The notes beneath the pieces are model-generated. The model ran no database searches, was not told where the DNA came from, and worked only from the letters and a program-made list of their open reading frames with translations. The position numbers were made by a program, and so were the translations under genes. Positions 1-9,470 of a DNA stretch of 64,000 nt are shown piece by piece. Source of the DNA: Azadirachta indica (Eukaryota > Streptophyta > Magnoliopsida > Sapindales > Meliaceae); the NCBI GenBank assembly GCA_022749755.1, contig CM040450.1, positions 4,578,913-4,642,912 of the forward strand. The letters are read 5' to 3'. Numbering within the stretch: position 1 is the first letter of the stretch; each line of letters opens with the position of its first letter.

Positions 1-60
1 CATAACAGACCAACAGGCAAGAAGAAGAAGCAGAATATTTACATAGTTTACTGACAATAC

Positions 61-392
61 CTTCAATATCCCGAGGAGTAACTCCTTGTGACTCCAAAAC
101 TTGCTCGGGAGTTTGCATAACAAGAGTTATTTCTTTCATGCGCTTAATCACATCAACAGTCTGCGCTTGCATCGCTTCCATAAACCATCTCCGATCCTCC
201 TCACTAAACCACACGACACAATCAGCTTCATCCACTAATTAGCCACTCAAATTACTAAATTAGCGAAAAGAAAAAAAAAAATGAAGACGCTGATAATAAC
301 TGTTACCTTAAATTGCGAGTCGGACGAGTACCATCAGAGTTGGCAATGCTCCACTTGAGCAATCCGTCCCAATTCGGTCCTTCTTTAGCCAT
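61..392 (-). CDS. FES1: HSP70 nucleotide-exchange factor FES1 (5' part, cut by the window edge)
   Basis: Reading the minus strand, exon 1 runs 392 down to 307 (ATG at 392-390, donor GT at 306-305) and exon 2 runs 203 down to 61 (acceptor AG just above 203, donor GT at 60-59). The gene continues beyond the left edge. The joined start reads MAKEGPNWDGLLKWSIANSD, then ...NLSEEDRRWFMEAMQ and MQTPEQVLESQGVTPRDIE. This is the conserved N-terminal block (Fes1 family) of plant FES1A/B/C. In the family this block precedes armadillo-like repeats that bind the HSP70 nucleotide-binding domain and trigger ADP release in the cytosol; those repeats lie outside the window. By sequence it resembles FES1A. By position next to FIP and AVT1 it could equally correspond to Arabidopsis FES1C (At5g02150). 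Exon phase agrees exactly across the junction. Confidence 0.93.
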
Positions 393-3300
393 TATTCGCT
401 TTCGATTGCTTGGTTGCTTTTGGAGAAAACTTGAACAAAAAACCCCAGCTGTAAACGAGGTAAATGATCAGAAGTGTTTACGAAAAGCTTTAAAATGTGA
501 TTTAGGCTCGATATAAAGCAACCAGCATAAAAGCTAGAAATCTCTCCAGAATTCCAGAGGCACTGGAATGGAGGTCGGTGATTTTGCGATGATAAGTCGT
601 GACGCCGTGGTGCCTCGTAGGTTTGGGCTCGTCTAGATATTTTAGGCCCAATGACCTTGTTGCATAATTCTGGAGCTCGGTAAGCTCTGCCCACTTAATT
701 ACGCATCACTCTAAGTACACGCCTCCCATTCTTTCAATACACCTATCATCATATCAGCGATACCCCTCCTATTCTGCTCACGGAATTTCGCTTCTAGAAT
801 TTAAGGCCGAATTTCAAGATTACCAATTACACAAACGTATGAAATGCACTTGAAATCGGTCGTATCGACTAATGAACATATAAAATCTTTTCTTGAAGAA
901 ACTTTTTAAAAAATAAAAATATTTTTCATTTTTCATTTTTAACCAATCACCTTCCACCTCAACTTCAATCGTTCATCCCTATTGTGATTGCCCTAATTCA
1001 TTCTCCTTCTTCCTCTCTTTTTTTTTTTTAATAATTTTCAAGGCATATCACTAGAATAAAATGCTCTGTTCTTATAGGTAGAAACACTAAAATTAAAAAA
1101 GGTACACTAATAGACTAATATTGAGATTGCATTTAGAGAATAATCTTCTCAATTCAAATATTCTCTATTCCAATATCATCACACCCATTATCATCATTAT
1201 TAATAAAATGTATTATAATAATATAAAAAATTAAATTAAATTAAATAAAATAAAATGATAATATATGATAATATTCATCTTTGTATAATCATATTCGTAA
1301 TATTATTTTTAGAAGAATTTTAAAATAAAAAGTGCAAATGTAGTATAAAAATAACAATAATATTATTGATTCCAATTAATTAATTTAAAATTTTCATCAC
1401 GCGTGTTGCTAAAATAGTTAACCGATCTACTTACTCGTCAAATATTAGAATTATGATTAGTGACCCTACTAATCATTGAAGCTACCTAGCTTACCGGTAG
1501 CCACAGTTTTCACTACTAGCACTACCGACTAGTCATTCAAAACCTACCTACATTTAATGCTGCGCAGTAAAATCTTGGCAGTAATTATGTTCAGATCCTC
1601 GGTAAATCTTCACTCTCGAGTTGTAAATTCCATTTTTACATTTTTTTTTTATTTCCAAATTTCAAACACAGAGAGCATCCATGAAACCAGGGTGTTCAGC
1701 AATGGTACCTGCGCTGAACGTGGGAATCGTGACTTGAAGTGACAACACATCTTTTTGGTATAGCTTCTCCTTTTCTTCAAGCAACTTCCCTGCTTCAAAC
1801 TTCTCTTATTTATCGACTAATTTAATAAAAATAAAAAATAAAATATTAAACGTGCATTAAATATTATTATTACTTAATTAATCCAATTTCCTCTACAGAG
1901 GAGACAGAGATCGGACACATTTTTAAAATAAATGAATATAATTAATATTATAAATGGAATTATCGCTTTCAGTAGGATTTTAGTATAGTTAACGCTCCGG
2001 CGCATAATAGCAACTGACGTGAGTGATAGCCAGTTCACGAGGCCAATAATTTGCCTGTTTGAGTGAAAATAAATAATAATAAAAAAGATGGTGGTGGAAA
2101 ACGTGGAATATTCTCTCCTTCAGATTTTTTGTCTATTAGCCAATGGCTTCTTCTTCCTCAGTACGGCGAACTGGAGGGGTTAATTTCGCGCGTCGCAGGT
2201 AACAGTGAGAGTTTTTGGAAGGCTTTTCTGGCTGGTAGTAATAAGCGACTTGGTGGTCTAGCCGACGCACGTGGCGGTCAAACGGTGGATTGGCGACCGT
2301 AGCTTTCAAAATCGCGATTTTAACGTCGAAGCGTCAAAATCGGTAGACACGTTGTTTTCCTCGTCCGTCAGCATACCATCCCGCGGTAAGGTTTAACTCA
2401 CCCGTTGCTGAAAATTTCAGCAGGTTCACTTTAATAGAAACGGAATGGAGTAATAATAAGCAGGTCCCCGAGATTTTATCTTTTCAAATATGATATTATG
2501 TTGTCAATTTTTATCTAATAGGTCCTTAATAAATAACTGAGTGACAATTTTTACGGACAAAAATAAGTGAATTCAGATTAATTTAAGATAATATGATTAT
2601 TAAACAAATAATACAAATATAAAATAATTAATGATTATGTTTGGTTCCAATTTAAAGTTTTTGATATGTAAATCTGATTAATTATGTAATAATAGTGTCA
2701 TGTTGATTATTTATGATTTATATTTATATTTTATAGTTTACATTTTAAAAGTACTTAGAAATATATACTATAATTTAAACAGTGTTTAATTTTATTTATA
2801 GTAAAATTTATTTGCATTGATTATACAGTATTACAAATACTTTTAAGAAATATATAAAAATATATATATATTAAATAAACTATACGGTTGTAAACTCGCT
2901 TAACTTATTTAATGATATTTGACTAATTTTTTTTTTAGATAGTTATTAAAGGATTCTTTTTAAGAATAAAAATAAAAACCTAAATTGTACCTCTATTAAT
3001 AAGTAATAACTCGAACTTCAATATCTAAATTACCTTCCACTAGTCAATTATTATAACATTATATTAACTTTAACACTACTAATTCGGTCATTTGAAACAA
3101 ATGAAGATATTTTGACGTTGTGTGAAAAAAAAAATTGTTATAGTCAGAAACATAATTGCCTCAAGTAACGATGCAGTAGGGGAGTTAACTATTTTATTTT
3201 ATTTAGTTAAATAAAAAGTGAGGCGTGAATGCCACGCTTAACTTCCAGGCTTGGCAGTGACGCGCTTTCACCGCCAAGTCTTGCACACCACGCTTTAAAA

Positions 3301-3516
3301 GTCTCGACCTTTATTTACACTTTGCAACTCTTCTCTCTACACCACATTTCCTTATTTCTCTCTTGGGGACACTCGCTGAGATTAGGGTTTTAAAATTTAC
3401 TGAATTTTTGACAAATTTCTGAAAATTGAACAACAGATCTAGAAAGGTTATCATTTCTGAGAGAAGAAAGGCACTTCCTTTTTGAGTTTTTTTCTTGTGT
3501 ATTGATAGATCAATCG
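393..3516. other. Divergent intergenic region between FES1 and the RING gene
   Basis: About 3.1 kb, strongly AT-rich, holding the two divergent promoters. Near FES1 there are TGGGCC/TGGGCT site II-like words (about 624-629 and 643-650) and a weak heat-shock-like stretch near 546-560. A CpG-rich island with a CACGTGGC G-box (2268-2275) lies around 1980-2460. A small inverted repeat sits at 3248-3280. The longer frames here, for example 2063-2302, begin at GTG rather than ATG and match nothing I know. I see no supported gene. Confidence 0.6.
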
Positions 3517-4623
3517 ATGGCGTCAGCTGGATCCTCGTACTGGTGTTACCGCTGCAACCGAGTCATCCGGGTTCGGGCCCGGAACCAGGATTCGGCCATC
3601 TGCCCCGACTGCGGCACCGGATTTATCGAACAACTCGATGCGCATAGCCGATCTGCTCTCCAGAGGTTTCCTCCCGCGGAAATGTACTTCGACGGCTCCC
3701 AAAATCTGCAGCCACTCACGAGCCCTAGGTTACGCCGAACCCGGAGAAATGGTGGAGATCGATCCCCTTTCAACCCTGTCATCGTTCTCCGTGGTTCCCA
3801 GGCCGCCGATTCCGGCGCTGGTCATGACGGGACTGCTGTTGAGAGAGGAAACTTTGAGCTTTATTATGATGATGGTACCGGCTCGGGTCTTAGGCCCTTG
3901 CCAGCTAGCATGTCAGAGTTCTTGATGAGTTCGGGCTTTGACCGGGTTCTTGACCAATTATCACATTTAGATTTCAATGGGGTCACAAGGTTTGTGAACC
4001 CGCCGGCGCCAAAGAAGGCAATTGAGTCAATGCCGAAGGTCAAAATTCTCCCATGTCACTTAGCCAAGGATACGCACTGTGCCGTTTGCAGAGAACCATT
4101 CGAGCTCAACTCGGAGGCTCGTGAGATGCCATGTAAGCACATTTACCATGCCCAATGCATATTTCCTTGGCTTTCAATGCGAAACTCTTGTCCCTTGTGC
4201 CGCCGCGAGCTTCCAACTGAAGAAAATGGCGGTACTGGAGATTCCGAAGAGACTGTGGGGTTAACCATATGGAGACTACCGGGTGGGGGCTTTGCTGTTG
4301 GTAGGTTTTATGGTGGCAGAAGAGCTGCCGAGAGAGAGTTTCCATCGATTTTCACTGAAATGGATGGTGGGTTTAATGCTGCTGGTGGCGCTCCGAGGAG
4401 GATTTCATGGGTGCCGGGTGGAAGAAGAGCCAGAGAGAGCCGTGGGCTTGCTCGCGCTTTTCGTGGTTTTACCTCACTTTTGGGGAGGATTAGGATCTCA
4501 TCTCGTTCAAATCCTGAGTTTGAAAGGAGGAGTCCGTTTATGGATGTTATTTATGGTAGGTCCGGCGCAGCCGCCAACTATTTCAATCAGTTTAATTTGG
4601 GGGAAAACAGATTTGCAATCTAG
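3517..4623 (+). CDS. RDUF: RING-H2 E3 ubiquitin ligase with N-terminal zinc ribbon and DUF1117 (RDUF1/2-like)
   Basis: Intronless gene of 368 codons. The open frame extends to 3502, but the codon there is TTG; the first ATG is at 3517, giving MASAGSSYWCYRCNRVIRV. Residues 9 to about 40 form a C2C2 zinc ribbon (CYRC ... CPDC). A C3H2C3 RING-H2 finger lies at about residues 187-227 (C187, C190, C205, H207, H210, C213, C224, C227, with WL between). The C-terminal part (TIWRLPGGGFAVGRFYGG ... IFTEMDGGFN) is the DUF1117 region. This order defines the Arabidopsis RDUF1 (At3g46620) and RDUF2 (At5g59550) ligases, which are cytosolic/nuclear and linked to ABA and drought responses. All zinc ligands are present, so activity is expected. 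Substrates cannot be read from sequence. Confidence 0.95.
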   Translation: MASAGSSYWCYRCNRVIRVRARNQDSAICPDCGTGFIEQLDAHSRSALQRFPPAEMYFDGSQNLQPLTSPRLRRTRRNGGDRSPFNPVIVLRGSQAADSGAGHDGTAVERGNFELYYDDGTGSGLRPLPASMSEFLMSSGFDRVLDQLSHLDFNGVTRFVNPPAPKKAIESMPKVKILPCHLAKDTHCAVCREPFELNSEAREMPCKHIYHAQCIFPWLSMRNSCPLCRRELPTEENGGTGDSEETVGLTIWRLPGGGFAVGRFYGGRRAAEREFPSIFTEMDGGFNAAGGAPRRISWVPGGRRARESRGLARAFRGFTSLLGRIRISSRSNPEFERRSPFMDVIYGRSGAAANYFNQFNLGENRFAI

Positions 4624-7082
4624 TTGTCCTTGCTGGTTTAGGGTTTTTGCTTTTATCGGGTAGTAAGTTTTTTTTGCGGTCTTCCTCCTCTTAACGAACA
4701 AAACTTTTTGTAAAGTGTATGCTTAAACTATTGTAAATAATGACACTTGAGGAAGAGCAAGGAATCAATGTTTGGAAGGCATTTTGAACTGGTAGGAGAT
4801 AGTTGATGTCTATGGATTTGAGAAAAGAAGAAAAGAAGTAAGCTATGCAGTTCGGGGTGGGCATTTGAGAGTTGTTATTGATATTAATCCTCATGTATAA
4901 TTGTAATTGTGCATGCGGTGTTAGCTGCAATTGCTTACCTCGTTCTTACATGTAATTTTGTAACATCCCTTTGGAACGTTTATCTGCAGTTCTTGGTATG
5001 TAACATTGAGCTGTTCATTTCTTCTCGTGATCTCTCACTTACTGCCTCAGTGTCATTTGTGTTTTACTGGTCTGCTTGCTTGCTTTATATAAAATGCTAC
5101 TTTTGATTACAGACTAGCTTGAAGTGTATCTACCATGCTGGTTTATCCTGTTTGATTTCTTTGGATCATGTGATTGGTTCTGCAGATTTAGAATGTGTCC
5201 TCGGATTACATTAGAGCTCAGAATCTAATTGTTGGAATGGACAATTGTTATTTATGTGGATTTTGGTTAGATGAAGATATTGACTATTTGTTTGGAACTT
5301 GTGATCCAGTTCAAAGCTTTTTGCAGCCAATTAGGGAATACGTGCAAATTAAAGCCTGTTGCTCTGTGTGGATTCGGTTGGATTATATGAACCTTATCTT
5401 GCAGTTATCAGCCACTTTGATAATTAGGTTTAACTTATTTCTGTTGATATTTTCCTTTTGTGTCATTGAGAGTAACTAATGAGTTTCTGAGTTTTGTGCA
5501 TCCAAGGATATTCTACTGGATTGTGTAGTTGAATGGTCGGATGGTATCAGCTTGGTCAGTTCTCTGGCATACTTTTAATTGTATTTATGTTATTGTTAGC
5601 CCTAATGCATACATGGCAGCATTTTGTACATTTGTCTATAGCTATTCGTTTAGAATTTTATAAATTCCATTTTATGTAACATGCAACATGGTGCCTCCCT
5701 GATCCTCGGTTGTTCTTTTGTTAATACGCGCAAAAAATGACAAATTCTTTGATAAAAGGTGGTCTGCATTTTTGGTTTTGTTTCCTGTTTGAATTCTTCA
5801 GATTTTAGCTCTATAATTTAAGAACTTTTGCTTGGGAGTAGGGTCATGCCAATGGTTGTAGATATAACCAACCTCTTATCGTTAAGCTGAAAATGTTTAT
5901 ATTGAATTTTGTGATTCAAGTTTGCCCGGGGGCATTACTTGGTTGATACAGCTTAGAATTTAGTTTTTTGAATGATCACATATAAGACATAGAAAGTAGT
6001 TTGTTGTATATTCTTAATCCAGCTTTAGTCCATCGGGAAAATATCCATTTTCATGTCTCTTCCTAGCAGAGAAGTCTAAAGCACTGCAAGAACTATGGGC
6101 GGATGAGACATTGTGGTAATACAAAAGGTAGGTCACTAACACTGATATGCAAACACTATGCACCGCATGCAGGGAATGCTGCGGCCAAGGAACTCTTGAG
6201 ATTCTGGTTCCGGCCTGGCAGGGCTTAGGTAGCCAATTTTGATAGTATACAGCCTGGTTATTGTTTTCATTATGTCTTTATTTGTGAATTATCTGCTCAT
6301 TATGAGGGCGGCTCAGTATTAATTTAGATGCATTGTATCATGCATACAGTGGCAAGGCATTTTTAATATCTGATTGTGTGATCAAGTTTATAAGCTTTGA
6401 CTGATGATATACATTGAATGAAGCAACACCTCTGGGGGATTAAATACATGCATTCTGGTTATTAACTGGGAGATATCCTGTGAATGATGGGTATTTGGTG
6501 AATTTTGCTAAATCGCTACATTTTGCCTGGCTGTTTGCTTGTTTTATTGGGCCCCTGGACACACTGCTTTTTACTCCTTTCTTGGTTTTTGAATTTGCGA
6601 GAATCCTAAGTAAATCTCGGGAAAACACACCAACTTCTAAAATTTGAATGTGTCTAAATGAGTTAAGAGAGTAGAATGACGACAGCCTTGAGAGGCTAGA
6701 GAGAAAACCGGACAGAAACTAGTCTATGGTCTACTAGTTCTCAGTACATTTTTTGATAGTTCGGTAAATTTTTTGATAGTACACAGTTGTAGCGGTAAAT
6801 TTGGCCTCAGTGGATCAGTGGAGTTGTTGGGTTGGGAGTTAGGACCACCCTTATCCAGGAGGACACAAGAATCTCAAGAGTTCTGACGTGGCTCTTATCC
6901 ATCTTGTTGCAAGCAAATCCATATGCATTTGGCGGCACACCTATTAGCCATATAATATGAACCATGATATAAAACCTAACATGTGTCACTTTGACATCCA
7001 ATTATCGAAACCCTTCTCCAATTTCATTTCTCTAGCCAAATTTAACCATATTCTTGTCGAAAAATTATTCCGAATTAGCAAC
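4624..7082. other. RING-gene 3' region and FIP-like upstream region
   Basis: About 2.5 kb between two plus-strand genes. The first few hundred bases should be the 3' UTR of the RING gene. The remainder is less AT-rich than other gaps and has several tgcag/ttcag words, so an extended or spliced 3' UTR or a non-coding transcript is possible. The frame at 5195-5479 starts at GTG, resembles nothing I recognise and is not called. The last 250 bases hold the light-element module described separately. Confidence 0.45.
6850..6900. promoter_or_regulatory. G-box/ABRE core flanked by two I-boxes upstream of the FIP-like gene
   Basis: CTTATCC (minus-strand GGATAAG, an I-box) occurs at 6850-6856 and again at 6894-6900. 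TGACGTGGC, containing the ACGTGGC core, lies at 6884-6892 immediately before the second I-box. G-box plus I-box pairing is a known light-responsive arrangement in rbcS-type promoters. It lies about 180-230 bp upstream of the ATG of a plastid protein gene, so a role in light regulation is a reasonable inference. Confidence 0.5.
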
Positions 7083-7593
7083 ATGGCATCAATATCGCCG
7101 CTGCAAAGTTTTTATTATAGTAGTAATACAGTGAAGAATTTGGCTGTAGCAGGAAGTTCTTCTGTCTCTGGCTTTTGTGCTGTACCAAGACCAACAGTTT
7201 GGAGCGTAAAGAACAAGAAGAGATCATTGACGGTTGTTGCAGCTGCAGGAGACGTCTCGGCCAACGGTACGACCTACCTGATCGCCGGTGCAGCTGCTGT
7301 TGCCCTGCTTGGAACCGCTTTCCCAATCCTCTTCTCCCGCAAGGACTTGTAATTACATGCACCTGTCTCTTTGCCAATTCATTAGTCTTTGTTTCTTTAG
7401 TTAATGGCTTGATCCAGCTAATAAAATCCTTGGTGTTTGGTATGGTTGCCACAGGTGTCCTGAATGCGATGGAGCTGGTTTTGTTCGCAAGTCAGGGGCA
7501 GCCCTGAGGGCAAATGCAGCCCGAAAGGACCAGGTTCAGATTGTATGTGCTCGTTGCAATGGCCTTGGCAAGCTCAACCAAATTGATAAATAA
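7083..7593 (+). CDS. FIP: Plastid membrane-anchored DnaJ-type zinc-finger protein (FIP, FtsH5-interacting protein-like)
   Basis: Two exons, 7083-7348 and 7455-7593, giving 134 residues. The first part (MASISPLQSF ... KKRSLTVVAAAG) is Ser/Lys-rich and ends in a typical chloroplast transit-peptide region. One hydrophobic segment follows at about residues 60-83 (TTYLIAGAAAVALLGTAFPI). Exon 2 carries two DnaJ-style CxxCxGxG motifs, CPECDGAG and CARCNGLG, enough for one zinc-binding half-domain, and no J domain. This plan matches Arabidopsis At5g02160, FIP, a thylakoid protein reported to bind the FtsH5 protease and affect stress tolerance. Its place between FES1 and AVT1 genes supports orthology. 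The two halves join in frame (GACTT|G). An in-frame TAA lies just inside the intron, so intron retention would give an 89-residue product lacking the zinc motifs. Confidence 0.88.
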
Positions 7594-9470
7594 ATCCCGT
7601 TGCACCCTTCTCCGTTTTCTATTTTTTAATGTTCCCCTGCTTTAATTTCAATAATGTGAAGTAACTTGTTCTAACACTATTACACTGTTACATCAAGTTT
7701 TCCACAGTGATCACCGTGACAATATATTTGCTGGTTCTTATGCTGATTTACATGGTAATATATATATATATGTTTTGCTGGTTCTTATGTCTAATCTACA
7801 TGGTAATGACATATATATTTCCCTTACTTCCTGATCATTGCAAATTTCCACAACGCAAGTAGAAAATTTCTAAATGGTATTAAAATTTCTGCAACACAGC
7901 TTATTTTTCTGTCGTTTGCATCCTCCCACGTATATGATGAATGAACATCTTAGGATGTCGAAAATTAATCTTGCTATTATGTCTATCTTCACTTTTTAAA
8001 CCAGAAAATGAACTGCCCTATACGTCTTGAGTTCTGTTTTCACTGTGATATACACTCATTCTTTGAAGTAATGCCGGAGCTATCTCCATTCTGTATTCTA
8101 AGATTCTTGATATCTTTTAGTTAACTCCCTTTCTGGTGTGAAAGATCTCCCCTCCCCTGCTGTCAGTGAATTACTTTTTCTACATTATCAGCTGCCCAAT
8201 AACCAGCAGAAAGCATGAACATCAGGCTTAGGAATAAATTGTGCGCTCCTCTCCTCATTTTGTTTCTGAAATAAGATTATGGTGAGCATGAAGGATGAAT
8301 AATGTCAGAGCTTAAGCCGGATAATCCTCTGACAAATCTTCTTTGGTTTTTTGGCCAAGCCTTTGATTTTATTTATAAACATTTTAGTCACTTGCACGCT
8401 CTGAAGATGCAGGAGAAGAAAATCATGTTAATAATTTTAAAAGGACACGAAAAACTCAGCCTATGGTTAGCAAAGGGATCGACAACTAATAATCGTAATA
8501 ACATATTATGATAATTTTTTTAACAAAGTAAAATTTAACCCTTTATATTTTCATATACATGTATGATTGTTTTTAAGTATATTTTTATTTTTATTTTACT
8601 TTAAAAATGGTGTGTGTGCGCGCGCGCGTGTATATATATATATATATATATATCACTATTCTTTTTAACAGATAAATCTTGAGATAATATAACAGATTTG
8701 GATGTGTTAAGAGCTTGACTTTTAGTGGAATACTTGAATTTAAGAAATTAACATGATGAAATTAAATTGATATTATCTTTGATTTAAAGAGTTTACAAAG
8801 AGAAATATAATAAGCCACAACCACAAGGAGGCAAGGCATCTTTAAAGGGGAAGAAACTAATATTTATGAATTTTTAAGATAAATTTACTTGCAAGTAAAC
8901 AATGATATAGCGATCATAAAACAAGAACTAATTATCGTTCTTTCACTTATTTTCCATTTGACTAATCATGCCTTATCTATATTCAAATATTAAAAGAAAA
9001 TTATCTGAAATAATTAACATGTGAAAGGATTAAGCAGTGAGCGACAAGACAGACGAGAAAAATGGAAGAAAAATACTACAAATATGGAGACAAGACAAAT
9101 AACAGCTATTAAGTTGCAATTTGCTTGTTCTTGATGTACTTGCAATCGCTTGGTTGCTATTAATATTCGGTCAATAATTCTCGGGGGAAACTGGTAATAA
9201 TGTGACACGTTTATGCTTGCACAAGATCAATCCTTTCTTTAACTTCAGGCTTACAAATATGCACGCTGTCTATCCCCGAGTTAACCGGATTCACAGGTTG
9301 ACGAAACCTGAACATATTTTTAGAAGTTGTTTCTTCTGCTTTTTGCTTTTCTACGTTAATTCCTTACAGGTTTTTAACTTGCACAACATTCCACCTTTCT
9401 ATGTACCTGTAAGAAAAAGCTTAAAGTTGCATCTGCAGGCTGTTTTACTAGTGTTTGAATCCTTAAGAAG
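7594..9470. other. Gap between FIP-like and AVT1-like genes
   Basis: Holds the FIP 3' UTR, a short two-copy direct repeat at 7728-7806 (the phrase tgctggttcttatg recurs, followed by tacatggtaat), and a 44-base strictly alternating purine-pyrimidine tract at 8610-8653. The last 250 bases before the AVT1 ATG contain acceptor-like words (ttacag, ctgcag), so a 5' UTR intron is possible. No gene is supported; the frame at 8302-8511 has no recognisable content. Confidence 0.5.
8610..8653. repeat. Compound (GT)n(GC)n(AT)n alternating tract
   Basis: Strict purine-pyrimidine alternation for 44 bases: TG repeats, then a CG core of about ten bases, then TA repeats. This is a compound microsatellite and a textbook candidate for Z-DNA or cruciform formation. 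It lies about 820 bp upstream of the AVT1 ATG. Confidence 0.85.

Noticed and set aside
2063..2302. 79-codon plus-strand frame
   Set aside because: It begins with GTG, has no family resemblance and lies in the promoter region.
3502..3516. Longer start of the RING protein (five extra residues)
   Set aside because: The codon at 3502 is TTG; the first ATG is at 3517 and begins the family-typical N-terminus.
5195..5479. 94-codon frame after the RING gene
   Set aside because: It has a GTG start, no recognised motif and a hydrophobic end typical of T-rich non-coding DNA.
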